Numbered from the stretch's first letter, positions 28,101 to 39,396 are shown. The stretch: 64,000 nt of DNA from Mycolicibacterium sp. TY81 (GCF_018326285.1 NZ_AP023362.1:4526001-4590000); one strand, 5' to 3'. The notes: generated by a model not told the origin, from the sequence alone. Numbers and translations are program-made.

Positions 28101-31100
28101 ATGGTGCAGGCCATGCGCCATGGCGTGATGCCGGCAACGCTGCACGTGGATGTCCCCTCCCCGCGCGTGGATTGGGACCGCGGTGCGGTGTCCGTGCTGA
28201 CCGAGGCCCGGCCCTGGCCACTCGACGGGCGCCCGCGCCGGGCCGGTGTGTCGTCGTTCGGCATCAGCGGCACCAACGCGCATGTGATCCTGGAGCAGGG
28301 TCCGCCGCCTGAACCGGAAAGTCACGGGGCGGAGAACCCGAGCGGCGCACTCCCGTGGGTCATCTCGGCCAAATCAGCCGAGGCGCTGAGCGCGCAGGCC
28401 GACCGCTTTTCGGCCCACCTGCGCGCCCATCCGGAACTCCAGCCTGTCGACGTGGGGTACTCGCTGGCCCGACGTTCGGTGTTCGAGCACCGCGCGGTGG
28501 TGCTGGGCGCGGATCGTGAGGCACTCGCCGCGGGACTGACTGCGTTGGCCGCCGGGAAACCGCATGCGGCGGTCGTGGCAGGCCGTGCCGGCGCGGTCGG
28601 CAAGTCGGTGGTCGTGTTTCCCGGGCAGGGCTCACAGTGCCTCGGGATGGGCCGGCAGCTGTATGACCAATTGCCGTTTTACGCCACGGTGTTTGACGAA
28701 GTGGCCGCCGAGCTGGACCGTCATCTGCGGCTGCCGCTGCGCGAGGTGCTCTGGGGCTCCGACAGCGGCCTGCTCGACAGCACCGAATTCGCGCAGCCGG
28801 CGCTGTTCGCGGTGGAAGTGTCGTTGTTCGCGGTGCTGCGGCGCTGGGGCGTCACGCCCGACTTCGTGCTGGGACATTCGATCGGTGAGTTCTCGGCGGC
28901 GTACGTCGCGGGGGTGCTCACGCTCCCGGACGCCGCATTGTTGGTCGCCGCCCGGGGACGGCTGATGCAGGCCCTCCCGGCCGGCGGCGCGATGACGGCC
29001 GTGAGCGCCGCAGTAGACGTGGTGACGCCACTGCTGGCCGACGGTGCGGTGATCGCGGCGATCAATGCGCCTGAGTCGGTGGTCCTCTCGGGTCTGCAGG
29101 GCGCCGTCACCGAGACCGCCGAGCGGCTGGCCGCGCTGGGCCACCGGGTGCACCCGCTCGCGGTCTCGCATGCCTTCCACTCGCCGTTGATGGAGCCGAT
29201 GCTCGACGAGTTCGCGCGGCTCGCAGCAGAAGTCGAACCGCGCCGGCCGCAGATTCCGCTGATCTCGAATGTGACGGCCCAATCAGTTGATGCCGCAGCC
29301 GGTTTCGGCTCGGCACCATATTGGGTTGACCACATCCGGCGGCCCGTGCGTTTCGCCGACAGCATCCGGAACCTGCAGACAAGCGGCGCGACGCATTTCA
29401 TCGAGGTCGGTCCGGGCAGCGGGTTGACGGCCGCCGTCGAACAGTCGGTGTCACCGGCCGAACCCGTCACGGTGTCGCTGCTCGGCAAGGGCCGGCCGGA
29501 GGTGGCGGCACTCCTGCACGGCACCGCCCGGTTGTTCACCACCGGCTTGCCCGTGGCGTGGCCGGCGGTGTCCGCGCACGGACACCGGGTCGACTTGCCC
29601 ACGTACGCATTTCAGCGGCGTCGCTTCTGGACGATGCCGACCTCCGCCGGGTCCGCGGGTACCGCGGCACTGGGGCTGAATGCCGCCCACCATCCGTTGC
29701 TGAGCGCAGTGGTCGAGCGGCCTGATTCCGGTGGGGTGGTCTTGACCGGGCGCTTGTCCTTGGCAGATCAGCCATGGTTGGCCGATCACCTGATCGGCGG
29801 CGCGGTGCTTTTCCCCGGGACCGGGTTTGTGGAGCTGGCCCTGCGGGCCGGCGACGAGGTGGGCTGCGGAACCGTCGAAGAGTTGGTGCTGGCCGCGCCC
29901 CTGGTCCTGGACGAGGACGCGGCGACCCAACTTCAGGTGGTGGTGAGCGCTGTCGCGGAGTCGGGCAGCCGGGCGGTCTCGGTGTACGCACGTCGCGATG
30001 AGTCCGACGCGGAGTGGTCGCTGCACGCCGAGGGCACGCTGACGGCCCACGCTTCGGAGCGCGCAGGAGACCTGACGGCGTGGCCGCCGCCCGGTGCGGC
30101 GAGCGTCGACCTGTCCGGTGGCTATGCGCGGCTCGGCGAGCGCGGCTACGAGTACGGGCCGGCGTTCCAGGGCCTGATCGCGCTCTGGCGCTGCGGCCCT
30201 GAGCTTTTCGCCGAGGTTGCCGCACCCGATGACGCGGGTGCGGCCGACACGATGGGTATCCATCCGGCGGTGCTGGATGCGGTGCTGCACGCGGCCGGGC
30301 TGGCCAGCGACACCACCCAGACGATGTTGCCGTTCTGCTGGCGCGGTGTGACGCTGCATGCCGGCGGCGCCGGGCGGGTACGGGCCCGCATCACCGTGCT
30401 GGGCGACGACGAACTGTCGGTGGACGTGGCCGACCACGCCGGGTCGCCGGTGCTCACGGTGCGCGCACTGACCACCCGCCCGATCACCGCCGACCAACTC
30501 CCCGCCGCCGCTGACGGACCACTCGAAGTGCTCTGGACGCCGATATCGTTGAGCCACAAGCCCGAACCGGCGGATCGTGACCGAGTGGTGGTGTGGGAGT
30601 ACACATCCGCCGACGACGACGTGGTGGGCGCGGTGCATGCCGGCACGTGCGCCGCCCTTGAGGTATTGCAGGATTGGCTGGCCGACGAGCGTGCCGGCAC
30701 CTTGGTGGTGTCGACCCGCGGCGCGGTGGGACTGGCCGGCGAGGACGTCGGCGATCTGGCTGCCGCGGCGGTGTGGGGTCTGGTGCGCTCGGCGCAGGCC
30801 GAAAACCCGGGCCGCATCATGCTTCTCGACACCGACGGCACGGTCGACCCGACCAAGCTCGTCGCCGCCGGCGAGCCGCAACTCGTGGTGCGGTCCGGCA
30901 AGGTGCACGCTGCCCGGTTGGCCTCGGCCCCAGCGCTTTTGGTGCCACCGGAAGGTGCGTGGCGGTTGGCGGTCGGCGGTGACGGGACGCTGGAGAACCT
31001 CGCCATCCGGCCCTGCCCCGAGGTGGAAGCAGCGTTGCCGGCCGGCCAGGTGCGGGTGGCGGTGGCGGCGGTCGGGGTCAACTTCCGCGACGTCATGGCG

Positions 31101-34100
31101 GCGTTGGGCATGTATCCCGGGCAGGCCCCCGTGCTGGGCGCCGAGGGCGCCGGCGTGGTGGTGGAGACCGGCCCGGGCGTCTCGGGCATTGCGGTCGGTG
31201 ATGCGGTGATGGGCCTGATGGCCGGCACCGGCCCGGTGGCCGTGGTCGATGAGCAGTTGCTCACCATGGTGCCGGAGGGCTGGTCGCTCGAGCAGGCCGC
31301 CGGGGTCTCGGTGGCGTTCCTGACGGCCCTGTACGGATTGTTGGATCTGGCCGGCATCGCTGCCGGGGAATCGGTACTCGTGCACGCCGGCACCGGCGGG
31401 GTGGGCATGGCGGCGGTGCAGCTGGCCCGCCACCTCGGTGCGGACGTCTTCGTCACCGCCAGTCCGGGCAAGTGGAACACCTTGCGCGCCATGGGTTTTG
31501 CCGACGACCACATCGGCGATTCGCGCACCCTCGACTTCGAGGACAAGTTCCTGGCGGTCACCGGGGGCCGCGGCGTCGACATCGTGCTCGACTCGCTGGC
31601 CGGGGAATTCGTGGACGCGTCGCTCCGGTTGCTGGGCCGCGGTGGGCGTTTCATCGAGATGGGCAAGACCGACATCCGCGACGGCGAGGCGGTCGCCGCG
31701 CAGTATCCCGGTGTCCGGTACCAGGCTTTCGATCTCTCCGAGGCCGAACCGCAACGGATGCAGGCGATGCTGTGCGAGTTGACCAAGCTCTTCGAAACGG
31801 AGCGGCTGCGGCCCCTGCCCGTCACCCCCTGGGATGTCCGCTGCGCCCCGGAGGCCTACCGGTTCATCAGTCAGGCGCGCCATATCGGCAAGGTGGTGCT
31901 GACGATGCCGACGGCGCTGGCCGGCCGACTCGCCGACGGCACGGTGTTGATCACCGGCGCCACCGGAATGGTCGGCGCGCATCTGGCCCGCCATCTGGTC
32001 AGTGCCTACGGCGTCCGGCACCTGGTGCTGGCCAGCCGGCGTGGGGACCGCGCCGAGGGCGCCGCCGCGCTGGCCGCCGAATTGGAAAGTGCCGGCGCCC
32101 ACGTGGAATTGGTGGCCTGCGATGTCACCGATCCGGACGCGGTGCGAGCGCTGGTCGCGCGGTGCTCCCCGCCACTGCGCGGAGTGATCCATGCCGCGGG
32201 CGTCCTCGACGATGCCGTGATCGCCTCCCTGACCCCGGACCGGCTGGGCCCGGTGCTGCGGGCCAAGGTGGACGCGGTCTGGAACCTGCACGAAGTCACC
32301 CGCGATCTGAATCTGGCGATGTTCGTGTTGTGTTCGTCGATCGCCGCCACGGTGGGCGCACCGGGACAGGGCAATTACGCAGCGGCGAACGCGTTCCTGG
32401 ACGGCTTTGCCGCCCATCGGCGAGCCCTGGGATTGCCCGGTACGTCCCTCGTGTGGGGAATGTGGGAACAGTCCGGTGGGATGACGGCCCACCTGAGCGA
32501 CCGTGATCTGGCCCGGATCAGCAGCAGCGGGCTGGCACCGATGACACCCGCGCAGGCGCTGCAACTGTTCGACGACGCGCTGACGCACGATCACCCCGTG
32601 GCCGTCGCCGCCCGCCTGGACCGGGCCGCACTGAACACCAAGGCCCGCAACGGAAATCTGCCGGTGTTGTTCAGCGGGCTGGTCCGCAGTCCGCGGCGGC
32701 GGCCGGCCCACGATTCCGGCGATGCCACCGCCTCGAAGTCAGCGCTGGCCCAGCGCCTCAACGGGTTGACGCGCGATGAGCAGCGCGCGCTGCTGACCGA
32801 CATGGTGTGCGCGCAGGCGGCGGCGGTTCTCGGCCGCCCCACACCCGACGATCTCGACCGCGAGGCCGCTTTCGAGGAGCTGGGCTTCGACTCCCTCACC
32901 GCCGTCGAACTACGCAACCGCCTCAAGACCGTGACGGGCCTGGCCCTGCCGCCGACCCTGATCTTCGACCACCCCAGCGCCAGTGCACTGGCGGCCCACC
33001 TCGCCGGTTCGCTCACCGCCACCGACACCGCCGCGGCCGTAACGCACGTCGACGCGCCCTCCGCTCGGCCCGTGGACGACCGGCTCGCCTATCTGGACCA
33101 GGCCGCGTTCCTCGCGCTGCGCGCGAGCCATGGCACCGTCCTGCAGATGACCTGGATCTATGACCGGGCCGTCGACGTCGCCGCGTTGCGGCGGTTTCAC
33201 CACAACCTCGGTCATGGTCTGCTGGGGCGCCTGATCGAGCGGGCGTCGGTACCGTTCGCCCGTGATCGCTGGGTCCGGTCTCCGGCGGCGCCCGACATCG
33301 ACTTCGCCGTGAAGGCACGGCCGCGCGCCGCGGTGAGCGCATGGTCCGACGAGCGCGCCCGGCTGCCGCTCGATCCCGAGCGGGGCCCCGGATGGCATCT
33401 CGGGGTGCTGCCGCTCGAGGGCGGCGCCACCGCGATCAGCCTCGTGGCGTCGCATCTGATCGTCGATGCCATCGCCTTCGGGCAGGCGGTCGCCGACGCC
33501 GTCGAGGGCCGGACGCACGACCTGGGTTATCTGCCGGCGCGGTCACGGCCTCGCGGTCGCGCCCTGCGCGAGGATCTGCGGCAGACGGTCAAGGATCTGC
33601 CCGACATGGCGCACGGCGTGGCCGCCGTGGCCCGGATCGCGCGACGCGGAGCGAGCGAATCAGCGCCGCAGGCCAAGCCGGCACCCCCGAGCAAAGCCGG
33701 CAGCGACCAGAAGGTCGACGTCCCCGGCCTCACCGCGCAGATCGATCTGAGCGCATGGGATGCCCGCGCGAAAAGCCTTGGCGGCGGCAGTAACTCGCTC
33801 ATCGCCGGCATCGCGTGCCGGCTGGCTGTGGCGACCGGGCGCGTTCAGGAGGACGGGACGGTCACGCTGCGCTTCGTGCTGTCGCGGCGGACCGAGGGCG
33901 ATACCCGCGCCAATGCGCTGACGAGTGCCGACGTCGTGGTCGACCCGACGCACGTGGCGAAGGACCTCGCGGACATCCGCGCCAAGATCACGCGCGCCAC
34001 CCTCGAGACCATCGAGAACCCTGACGACGAGGCCCTGACGCCGACGGCCCTGGCGGCGGTCACGCCGAAGTGGGCGGTCCGGAAGTTCGGTGCGATGGCA

Positions 34101-34403
34101 GCAGGCGGCGCCGTCCTGCCCGTCACGTGCTCCAACGTCGGTGACGTGCCGGCGGCGGTGAGCCGGCCCGACGGCACCGAGGCTGACTACCTGTCCATGC
34201 GATCGGTCGAGCCCGACATCACGAAGGGCCTGCTCGAGGCGATGGGCGGCCAGATGTTCCTGTCGTCGGGGCGCGCCGGCGGAAAGATGTCGATCAGAAT
34301 CTCCGCCTATCTCCCGGGCCGGCTCGACACCCGGGAAGCGTTGCGCGACACGGTGTCACGAGTCCTTGCCGAATTCGATCTGGATGCGCAGATCGACTAC
34401 TGA
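25146..34403 (+). CDS. Aryl-acid-loading type I PKS with fused C-terminal acyltransferase (AL-ACP-KS-AT-DH-ER-KR-ACP-condensation-like)
   Basis: A 3085-residue megasynthase starting at ATG 25146, overlapping the chorismate lyase stop. Domains in order: benzoate-CoA-ligase-like adenylation, about 1-500 ([11 protein letters not shown] near 155, PTGKLVRP near 480); ACP1 with Ser572 ([12 protein letters not shown]); KS about 628-1050 (DTACSSS, Cys798; [19 protein letters not shown]); AT about 1150-1460, Ser1245 in GHSIGEFSA and [10 protein letters not shown], so malonyl-specific; DH with [10 protein letters not shown] near 1548; ER about 1960-2250 ([15 protein letters not shown]); KR about 2260-2450 ([15 protein letters not shown] motif, B-type); ACP2 with Ser2583 ([12 protein letters not shown]). 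The C-terminal ~440 residues (from about 2640) form a condensation/PapA-like domain with HLIVDAIAF (H-x-x-x-D). All catalytic residues I looked for are present. The first eight domains equal FadD22 plus Pks15/1 of phenolic glycolipid synthesis. Likely product: a 4-hydroxyphenylalkanoyl chain, released by transfer to an unknown acceptor. Confidence 0.92.
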   Translation: MTLPSGNLAALLAERAAQAGWRDRPAYHGPQVVTHGQIHDGAARLGTVLQRRGLSAGDRVLLCLPDSPELVQLLLACLGRGIVAFLANPELNRRDHRFAENDTEPGLVITSGALLDRFRESAVADAAELHSEAAHAGPAGYEPLSGNAPAYATYTSGTTGAPKAAIHRHSDAWAYVDAMCDRALRLTAPDVGLCSAPMYFAYGLGNAVWFPLATGSSAVIVKRPVTPEATADLSTTFGASVLYGVPTFFARIVEACSPASFRSLRCLVSAGEALDVRLAERMTEFFGGIPILDGIGSTEVGQTFVSNTIADWRPGTIGKVLPPYEIRVVTPEGAVAPPGTVGNLWVRGPSISPGYWSRPAGTLVRDGDWHDTRDRVSVDADGWVTYCYRADDTEIIGGVNVNPRDIERLITQDDRIAHAAVVGVKESPGVSALQAFLVPAENAVVDESVFRDLHQRLVSQLSAVQVPHRFAVVEQLPRTPTGKLVRPALRAESPAPPIWDYPAAETPSDTVPPAPERAPNHVTLSDRVAALRQEQHRLVADTVCAEVAKMLGLTDAQALNRDLAFSELGFDSRMTVELRNQLTAVTGLQLSDTVGWDYGSIGQLARHVEAQLSAGAGPVASAPATTADEPIAIVGMGCRFPGGVDTPQGLWELVANARDVVSEFPTDRGWDVKGLFDPDPDAAGKTYTRWGGFLADVAGFDAGFFGIGPSEARAMDPQQRLLLECSWEALEQAGIDPTSLHGSATGVFTGVFAQRYGAAGTDRLEGYGLTGSALSVASGRVSYVLGLQGPAVSVDTACSSSLVSLHWAAQSLRSGECDLALAGGVTVMTSPETFIGFSRQRGLAPDGRCKAFAGAADGTAWGEGAGVLALERLSDAQRLGHPVLAVVRGSAVNQDGASNGLTAPNGPSQQRVIRAALASAGLTAADVDVVEGHGTGTTLGDPIEAQALLAAYGQDRPAERPLWVGSIKSNMGHTQAAAGVAGVIKMVQAMRHGVMPATLHVDVPSPRVDWDRGAVSVLTEARPWPLDGRPRRAGVSSFGISGTNAHVILEQGPPPEPESHGAENPSGALPWVISAKSAEALSAQADRFSAHLRAHPELQPVDVGYSLARRSVFEHRAVVLGADREALAAGLTALAAGKPHAAVVAGRAGAVGKSVVVFPGQGSQCLGMGRQLYDQLPFYATVFDEVAAELDRHLRLPLREVLWGSDSGLLDSTEFAQPALFAVEVSLFAVLRRWGVTPDFVLGHSIGEFSAAYVAGVLTLPDAALLVAARGRLMQALPAGGAMTAVSAAVDVVTPLLADGAVIAAINAPESVVLSGLQGAVTETAERLAALGHRVHPLAVSHAFHSPLMEPMLDEFARLAAEVEPRRPQIPLISNVTAQSVDAAAGFGSAPYWVDHIRRPVRFADSIRNLQTSGATHFIEVGPGSGLTAAVEQSVSPAEPVTVSLLGKGRPEVAALLHGTARLFTTGLPVAWPAVSAHGHRVDLPTYAFQRRRFWTMPTSAGSAGTAALGLNAAHHPLLSAVVERPDSGGVVLTGRLSLADQPWLADHLIGGAVLFPGTGFVELALRAGDEVGCGTVEELVLAAPLVLDEDAATQLQVVVSAVAESGSRAVSVYARRDESDAEWSLHAEGTLTAHASERAGDLTAWPPPGAASVDLSGGYARLGERGYEYGPAFQGLIALWRCGPELFAEVAAPDDAGAADTMGIHPAVLDAVLHAAGLASDTTQTMLPFCWRGVTLHAGGAGRVRARITVLGDDELSVDVADHAGSPVLTVRALTTRPITADQLPAAADGPLEVLWTPISLSHKPEPADRDRVVVWEYTSADDDVVGAVHAGTCAALEVLQDWLADERAGTLVVSTRGAVGLAGEDVGDLAAAAVWGLVRSAQAENPGRIMLLDTDGTVDPTKLVAAGEPQLVVRSGKVHAARLASAPALLVPPEGAWRLAVGGDGTLENLAIRPCPEVEAALPAGQVRVAVAAVGVNFRDVMAALGMYPGQAPVLGAEGAGVVVETGPGVSGIAVGDAVMGLMAGTGPVAVVDEQLLTMVPEGWSLEQAAGVSVAFLTALYGLLDLAGIAAGESVLVHAGTGGVGMAAVQLARHLGADVFVTASPGKWNTLRAMGFADDHIGDSRTLDFEDKFLAVTGGRGVDIVLDSLAGEFVDASLRLLGRGGRFIEMGKTDIRDGEAVAAQYPGVRYQAFDLSEAEPQRMQAMLCELTKLFETERLRPLPVTPWDVRCAPEAYRFISQARHIGKVVLTMPTALAGRLADGTVLITGATGMVGAHLARHLVSAYGVRHLVLASRRGDRAEGAAALAAELESAGAHVELVACDVTDPDAVRALVARCSPPLRGVIHAAGVLDDAVIASLTPDRLGPVLRAKVDAVWNLHEVTRDLNLAMFVLCSSIAATVGAPGQGNYAAANAFLDGFAAHRRALGLPGTSLVWGMWEQSGGMTAHLSDRDLARISSSGLAPMTPAQALQLFDDALTHDHPVAVAARLDRAALNTKARNGNLPVLFSGLVRSPRRRPAHDSGDATASKSALAQRLNGLTRDEQRALLTDMVCAQAAAVLGRPTPDDLDREAAFEELGFDSLTAVELRNRLKTVTGLALPPTLIFDHPSASALAAHLAGSLTATDTAAAVTHVDAPSARPVDDRLAYLDQAAFLALRASHGTVLQMTWIYDRAVDVAALRRFHHNLGHGLLGRLIERASVPFARDRWVRSPAAPDIDFAVKARPRAAVSAWSDERARLPLDPERGPGWHLGVLPLEGGATAISLVASHLIVDAIAFGQAVADAVEGRTHDLGYLPARSRPRGRALREDLRQTVKDLPDMAHGVAAVARIARRGASESAPQAKPAPPSKAGSDQKVDVPGLTAQIDLSAWDARAKSLGGGSNSLIAGIACRLAVATGRVQEDGTVTLRFVLSRRTEGDTRANALTSADVVVDPTHVAKDLADIRAKITRATLETIENPDDEALTPTALAAVTPKWAVRKFGAMAAGGAVLPVTCSNVGDVPAAVSRPDGTEADYLSMRSVEPDITKGLLEAMGGQMFLSSGRAGGKMSIRISAYLPGRLDTREALRDTVSRVLAEFDLDAQIDY

Positions 34404-35308
34404 CCGCCTGCCGCGGCCTGTTCCCGGGCAGCACGGGCCACTGGTGAGTACTCCAGGTAGTCCAGCGCCATCTGTGTCGACGCCTCCGCGTTGGGGTGAT
34501 AGCCGGGCCGGATGTAGCGGAACGGCACCGTCACCATGAGCAGCCAGGGACCGGGCACCCGGTACTCCCGCGAGGCGCGCAGCCAGTCGCGGAACCGCGG
34601 CTTGGCGGAGATGGTCGGGTCGGCGTTCATGAGGTACCGCATACCCCGGTACCACGTGAGCAGGAACCCGGGCGCGGTGAGCAGCATCGTCACCGCCCGC
34701 ATGAGGTAGTTGCCGCACAGATGCTGGTAGATGTCGAACACCAGCGCGCGGTGTTCGATCTCCTCGGCTCCGTGCCAGCGCAGCAGATCCAGCATGGTCG
34801 GATCGGCGCCGGCGTAGTCGAGGCCGCGGTTCTGGATCGTCCACTGGCCCAGCGCCGCGTTGAAGGGTTCGAGGGCCGCGGCCACCGCCAGGCGCTGGTA
34901 CAGCGCCCACCGCTGTACCACCCGCGGCAGTCGTGACTGTTTGGCAGCGGCCTTGTCACCCACCGCGGGCAGTTCGGTGGACATCGTGCCGGTGAACGGC
35001 GTGGTGTCGATGCCCTGTTCCAGCAGATGTTGCAGCACCATCTGGTGCGCCTGGGCATGCCAGCCCTCCTGCTGCACGAACGGCTTGATCGCGGCTTTCA
35101 TCTGCGGGTCGTCGACGAGCGGTTCGGCCTCGTTGACGACCTGGATGAACCAGCGCTCACCGGCCGGCAGCATCAGGTGCAGCACGTTCAGCATGTGGGT
35201 GGAAAACGGATCGCCGGGAACCCAGTGCAGCGGCGTGTCCGACCAGTCGAAGCGGACCTTTCGGCGGTGGGTCGGATATCCGTCGTGGTGGACCTCGTGA
35301 TCAGCCAT
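34397..35308 (-). CDS. PF10118-type predicted metal-dependent hydrolase
   Basis: A 303-residue mainly helical protein starting [20 protein letters not shown]. It fits the 'predicted metal-dependent hydrolase' family (PF10118). The motifs [14 protein letters not shown], then [15 protein letters not shown] and RPGYHPN place Glu and His residues as in di-iron helical bundles, so an oxygenase or hydrolase role is possible. An in-frame start 18 codons upstream is available but lacks support. It converges on the megasynthase, with coding ends overlapping by 7 bp, and is followed upstream by the Gap-like exporter on the same strand (34 bp gap). It may tailor the polyketide lipid; this is inferred from position only. 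Confidence 0.8.
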   Translation of the reverse strand: MADHEVHHDGYPTHRRKVRFDWSDTPLHWVPGDPFSTHMLNVLHLMLPAGERWFIQVVNEAEPLVDDPQMKAAIKPFVQQEGWHAQAHQMVLQHLLEQGIDTTPFTGTMSTELPAVGDKAAAKQSRLPRVVQRWALYQRLAVAAALEPFNAALGQWTIQNRGLDYAGADPTMLDLLRWHGAEEIEHRALVFDIYQHLCGNYLMRAVTMLLTAPGFLLTWYRGMRYLMNADPTISAKPRFRDWLRASREYRVPGPWLLMVTVPFRYIRPGYHPNAEASTQMALDYLEYSPVARAAREQAAAGGQ

Positions 35309-35342
35309 CCCCACTCTTTTCCCAGTTGGAGCGGCTTTAACC

Positions 35343-36083
35343 CTACGCCAACAACCCCGCACCCTGCGCGACGAACGCCAGGCCGACGAGGGTCACGATC
35401 GCCACCACGATCTGTTGCCGGTAGCCGCCGACCCAGTCGTGCACTTTCCGCAGTGCCGCTTGGGTTTTCGCCGGTGCGACGACATTGCAGAGCAACACCA
35501 CCTCGACGACGGCGAGGCTCACGACGATGAACACCAGCGCGACGGCGATCTGTGTGCCGATGGCGGCGCCCGACGCCAGGATCGTCGTCAGCGCGAACAG
35601 CACCAGCGACGGGTTCGGGCCGGCCCAGAAGCCGATCACCGCCGCGACCCACAGCGCCCCGCTCTCCCAGGCGCGTTGCGCGCGCCCCAGCAGGCCGCCG
35701 CGCGGCGGCGCGTCGGGGTCCCGGTGCAGCAACTTCGAGATGGGTGAGACGTCGTCGTCCGGGGTGCGCCGGCGCGTCACCATCCGCACCGCCGTCACTG
35801 CCGCGATGACGAGCAGCAGCACGCCGACGGCCACCTGGAGGTGCCGCATCGTCGCGCTCGCGGTGGTGCGCGGGTTGGCCAGGTCGTGCACCCACGCCAG
35901 GTCGGTGAAGTGCAGCGCCAGCAGCGGAAGCAACAGCAGCATGACGCTCGCGGCCACGCAGCCGACCCAGTACACCAGCAGGTTCTGCGCCGGGCGCGGC
36001 CGGGAGATCAGCAACAGGTTGACGCCGAGGCGCACCGGATCGAACGCGATCGGCAGTGCCAGCACCGCCACAGAACCCCACAT
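35343..36083 (-). CDS. Gap/Sap-family lipid-addressing membrane protein
   Basis: A 246-residue protein with six predicted helices, starting MWGSVAVLALPIAFDPVRLG, the typical start of the Gap/Sap family (PF11139; glycopeptidolipid or sulfolipid addressing proteins). A central charged loop (RRRTPDDDVSPISKLL) separates two three-helix halves, the second holding GFWAGPNPSLVLF. Family members are needed to move complex lipids to the mycobacterial surface. Its place beside a lipid megasynthase suggests it exports that product. An alternative TTG start lies three codons upstream (36092). It reads in the same direction as the PF10118 gene. Confidence 0.83.
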   Translation of the reverse strand: MWGSVAVLALPIAFDPVRLGVNLLLISRPRPAQNLLVYWVGCVAASVMLLLLPLLALHFTDLAWVHDLANPRTTASATMRHLQVAVGVLLLVIAAVTAVRMVTRRRTPDDDVSPISKLLHRDPDAPPRGGLLGRAQRAWESGALWVAAVIGFWAGPNPSLVLFALTTILASGAAIGTQIAVALVFIVVSLAVVEVVLLCNVVAPAKTQAALRKVHDWVGGYRQQIVVAIVTLVGLAFVAQGAGLLA

Positions 36084-36113
36084 TGCCGCCAACTTACCGG
36101 GCGCGGCGGAGTG

Positions 36114-37997
36114 CTAGCTGGGGCGCAGCACCGGGATGAGCGCGTCGATCACCGAGCTGTCCTCGATGGTGGACGGGACGACGTAGTCGGTGCCTTCGGC
36201 GATCTGCCGCATGGTCTTTCGCAGGATCTTGCCCGAGCGGGTCTTGGGCAGCGCGCCCACGACGGTGACGTCACGGAAGGTGGCGACGGCGCCGATCTGG
36301 TCCCGCACCATCGCCGCGAGTTCCTGTTGCAGCACCCCGCCGTCGATGTCCGCCCCGGCCTTGAGCACGACGTAGCCGCTGGGCCGCTGCCCCTTGAGGT
36401 CGTCGTGGACGCCGATGACGGCGCACTCGGCGACGGCCCGGTGGCCGGCGATGACGGCTTCGATGCTCCCGGTCGAAAGCCGGTGCCCCGCAACGTTGAT
36501 CACGTCGTCGGTGCGGCCCAGCACGGTGAGGTAACCGTCGTCGTCGACGTAGCCGAAGTCACCGGTGAGGTAGTAGCCGGGGAACGCCGACAGGTACGAC
36601 TGCACGTAGCCCTTGTCGTTCTGCCACAGCCCGGCCAGCGTGCCGGGCGGCAGTGGCAGCTTGATGACGATGTTGCCCTCGACGCCGGGCGCGACCGGAT
36701 TGCCCGACGCGTCGACGATGCTGACGCGGTAGCCGGGTACCGGCACGGTCGGGGAGCCGGCTTTGATGGGCATGGGTTCGAGCCCGCGCAGGTTCGCGCA
36801 GATCGCCCAGCCGGTTTCGGTCTGCCACCAGTGGTCGACGACGGGGCAGTGCAACTTCTCCGAGGCCCATTCATAGGTGTCGGGGTCCAGCCGCTCCCCG
36901 GCGACGAAGAGCGTGTGCAGCGTCGAAATATCATGGCCCGCAAGCAATGACGCGTCAGGGTCGGCTTTGCGGATGGCACGCAGCGCGGTCGGCGCGGTGA
37001 ACAGCGCCGCCACGCGATGTTGCTCGATGACCCGCCAGAACGCGCCCGCGTCGGGAGTGCCGACGGGCTTGCCTTCGTAGAGCACGGTGGTGGCGCCGGC
37101 GATCAGCGGCCCGTACACGATGTACGAGCTGCCGACGACCCACCCGATGTCCGAGGCCGTCCACATCACCTGGCCGGCACCGATGTCGTAGACGTTCTTC
37201 ATCGACCAGGCCAGCGCGACGGCGTGCCCCCCGTTGTCGCGGACGACGCCCTTGGGCCGCCCGGTCGTGCCGGAGGTGTACAGGATGTAGAGCGGGTCGG
37301 TGGCGGCCACCGGCACCGGAGCGGCGGGCTCGGCACCTGCGGCCAACGTGTCCCAATCGAGGTAGCCCGGATAGTCGGCGGCCTCCCCCGCGATCTCGCC
37401 GCGGTTCTTGACGATCACCGTGGCCGGCGCGGCGCTGGTCAGCGTCAGCGCCTTGGCGACGACGGGCAGGTATTCGACGGTGCGACCCGGTTCCAGCCCA
37501 CCGGAGGCGGTCAGCAGCGCCACCGGCTGTGCGTCGTCGATGCGGGCCGCGAGTTCGTTCGCCGCGAACCCACCGAACACCACCGAGTGGACGGCGCCGA
37601 TGCGGGCGCAGGCCAGCATGGCGACAACCGCTTCGGGGATCATCGGCATGTAGACCACGACGCGGGCGCCCTTGGTGACGCCTTGTGCGGCAAGCACTCC
37701 GGCGAAGCGCGCCACCCGGTCGAGCAGTTCGGCGTACGTGAAGGACTGCTGCACGCCGACCATCGCGGAGTCGTAGATCAGTGCGGTGCGGCCGCCGTTA
37801 CCGGCCGCGACGTGCCGGTCGAGGGCGTTGTAGCAGGTGTTGAGCTGACCGTCGGGGAACCAGCGGTAATGCGGCGCCGCGGAATCGTCGAGTGCGCGGG
37901 TCGGCGCGACGGTCCAGTCGATGGCCTGCGCGGCCGTCAGCCAGAAGTCGTCGGGCCGCTCCGCTGCGGCCTCGAACGCCTCGCGATAGGCGCTCAC
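36114..37997 (-). CDS. prpE: Acetyl/propionyl-CoA synthetase (PrpE-like)
   Basis: AMP-forming short-chain acyl-CoA synthetase, 627 residues from the GTG at 37997, which overlaps the stop of the upstream aminotransferase-like gene (GTGA). The N-terminal ACAS segment is YREAFEAAAERPDDFW; the adenylate motifs are YILYTSGTTGRPKGVV and WWQTETGWAI, then TGDFGYVDDDGY; the catalytic lysine is in PKTRSGKILRK. Overall the pattern is nearer propionyl-CoA synthetase (PrpE) than Acs. It would turn acetate or propionate from the neighbouring pathway into an acyl-CoA. Substrate choice cannot be settled by eye. Confidence 0.86.
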   Translation of the reverse strand: MSAYREAFEAAAERPDDFWLTAAQAIDWTVAPTRALDDSAAPHYRWFPDGQLNTCYNALDRHVAAGNGGRTALIYDSAMVGVQQSFTYAELLDRVARFAGVLAAQGVTKGARVVVYMPMIPEAVVAMLACARIGAVHSVVFGGFAANELAARIDDAQPVALLTASGGLEPGRTVEYLPVVAKALTLTSAAPATVIVKNRGEIAGEAADYPGYLDWDTLAAGAEPAAPVPVAATDPLYILYTSGTTGRPKGVVRDNGGHAVALAWSMKNVYDIGAGQVMWTASDIGWVVGSSYIVYGPLIAGATTVLYEGKPVGTPDAGAFWRVIEQHRVAALFTAPTALRAIRKADPDASLLAGHDISTLHTLFVAGERLDPDTYEWASEKLHCPVVDHWWQTETGWAICANLRGLEPMPIKAGSPTVPVPGYRVSIVDASGNPVAPGVEGNIVIKLPLPPGTLAGLWQNDKGYVQSYLSAFPGYYLTGDFGYVDDDGYLTVLGRTDDVINVAGHRLSTGSIEAVIAGHRAVAECAVIGVHDDLKGQRPSGYVVLKAGADIDGGVLQQELAAMVRDQIGAVATFRDVTVVGALPKTRSGKILRKTMRQIAEGTDYVVPSTIEDSSVIDALIPVLRPS

Positions 37998-39319
37998 GCG
38001 AGTTCCTTGGCGACAGCCGAGAACACCGTCATGAACCAGTCCAGGTCCGACATCGAGAAGACAAGAGGTGGGCGCACTTTGAGGATGTTGCCATGTCCGC
38101 CGCACACAGAGATCAGAACGCGGTTATCGCGCATCATGTCGACGATGCGCTGCGCCTGCCCGCGGTCGTGTTCCTTGCTGTCGGGGTCGGCGACGATCTC
38201 GACGCCGGTGTACAGGCCCGCGCCGCGGACGTCGCCGACGAACGGGTAGTCCTTCGCCAGCGCGCGCAGTTCGGCGCGCAGTTGGTCACCGACCTCGACG
38301 GCGTGCGCGGCCAGCCCGTCGCCCTGGATGACGTCGAGGACGGCCTGCGCCGCGGCCATCGAGACGGGGTTGCCGCCAAAGGTGTTGAAGTAGGGCGTCT
38401 CCTGTGCGAAGGCGTCGAGAATCTCCGGGCGGGCGGCCATCGCCGCGACAGGAATGCCGTTGCCCATGGGCTTGCCCATCGTCACCAGGTCGGGCACCAC
38501 GCCGTGCCGCTGGAAACCCCACATCGCCTCGCCGGTCCGCGAGAAGCCCGGCTGCACCTCGTCGGCGATGAACACGCCGCCGGCGCGGTGGACGACCTCG
38601 ACAGCGGGCGCCAGCACCGATGGATCGACGTAGATGCCGTCGGAGGAGAAGATCGAATCCAGCAGCAGCGCGCTGAACTTGTGGCCGTGCCGCTCCAGAT
38701 CGGCGATCGCGGCGCTGACCTGGTCGGCGAACCACTGGCCCAGCACCGCCGGGTCGATGCGGTACGAGTCCGGCGCCGGCACCGTGCGCACGTTGGCGCC
38801 CAGTGGCACACCGACGCCCAGCGACGGCGACATCGCCGAGATCAGCGCACTGTTGCCGTGGTACGCCTCCTCGGTGACGATGACCCCGGTGCCGCCGCTG
38901 TACTGTTCGGCGACCCGGACGGCCAGGTCGTTGGCCTCGGATCCCGTGCAGGTGTACATGATCGACGAGATCTCCGCCGGGAACGTGGCCAGCAGCTTCT
39001 CGGAGTAGTCGAGGATGCCGCCGTGCAGGTACCGGGTGTGGGTGTTGAGCTCCGACATCTGCCGGGTGACGGCCTCGATGACCCGCGGGTTGCAGTGCCC
39101 GACGCTGGCCACGTTGTTGTAGGCGTCGAGGTACTTGTTGCCGTCGGCGTCATAGAGATGGGCGCCCGAGCCTTTGACCAGGTGGACGGGCCGGTTGTAG
39201 AAGAGCCGATAGGACGGACCCAGCGTCGATCGCCGCTTCTCGACCATGGCATCGGTGGTGGGGTCGAGATCTTCCCCTCCGGTGTAGCTGTTGGAGTCCA
39301 TGATTGTGGAGAAAGCCAT
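37994..39319 (-). CDS. Class-III PLP-dependent enzyme (aminotransferase or phospho-lyase)
   Basis: A 441-residue fold-type I enzyme. PLP lysine Lys283 is in VTMGKPMGNG; the PLP-binding Asp253 and the rest of the motif are in FIADEVQPGFSRTG; the phosphate site is TCTGSEANDLA. It is closest in feel to the AGXT2-like group, which includes ethanolamine-phosphate and 5-phosphohydroxylysine phospho-lyases as well as true aminotransferases. A kinase of the matching type, an amino-compound permease and an acyl-CoA synthetase lie beside it, favouring the phospho-lyase reading (amino-alcohol phosphate to aldehyde, ammonia and phosphate). The ATG at 39319 follows AAGGAC. A plain omega-aminotransferase remains possible. 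Confidence 0.85.
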   Translation of the reverse strand: MAFSTIMDSNSYTGGEDLDPTTDAMVEKRRSTLGPSYRLFYNRPVHLVKGSGAHLYDADGNKYLDAYNNVASVGHCNPRVIEAVTRQMSELNTHTRYLHGGILDYSEKLLATFPAEISSIMYTCTGSEANDLAVRVAEQYSGGTGVIVTEEAYHGNSALISAMSPSLGVGVPLGANVRTVPAPDSYRIDPAVLGQWFADQVSAAIADLERHGHKFSALLLDSIFSSDGIYVDPSVLAPAVEVVHRAGGVFIADEVQPGFSRTGEAMWGFQRHGVVPDLVTMGKPMGNGIPVAAMAARPEILDAFAQETPYFNTFGGNPVSMAAAQAVLDVIQGDGLAAHAVEVGDQLRAELRALAKDYPFVGDVRGAGLYTGVEIVADPDSKEHDRGQAQRIVDMMRDNRVLISVCGGHGNILKVRPPLVFSMSDLDWFMTVFSAVAKELA

Positions 39320-39396
39320 GTTCGTTGTCCTTGCGGTAGAAAGCGATCGGCGCGGTGTGACGAGGTGACGGCGGATGCTGGATGACGCCTACGGCG

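Noticed and set aside
29451..32711. Open frame of over 1000 codons antisense to the PKS
   Set aside because: It mirrors the codon-position GC bias of the megasynthase, is His/Gln/Arg/Gly-rich with no domain, and lies wholly within a gene with intact motifs.
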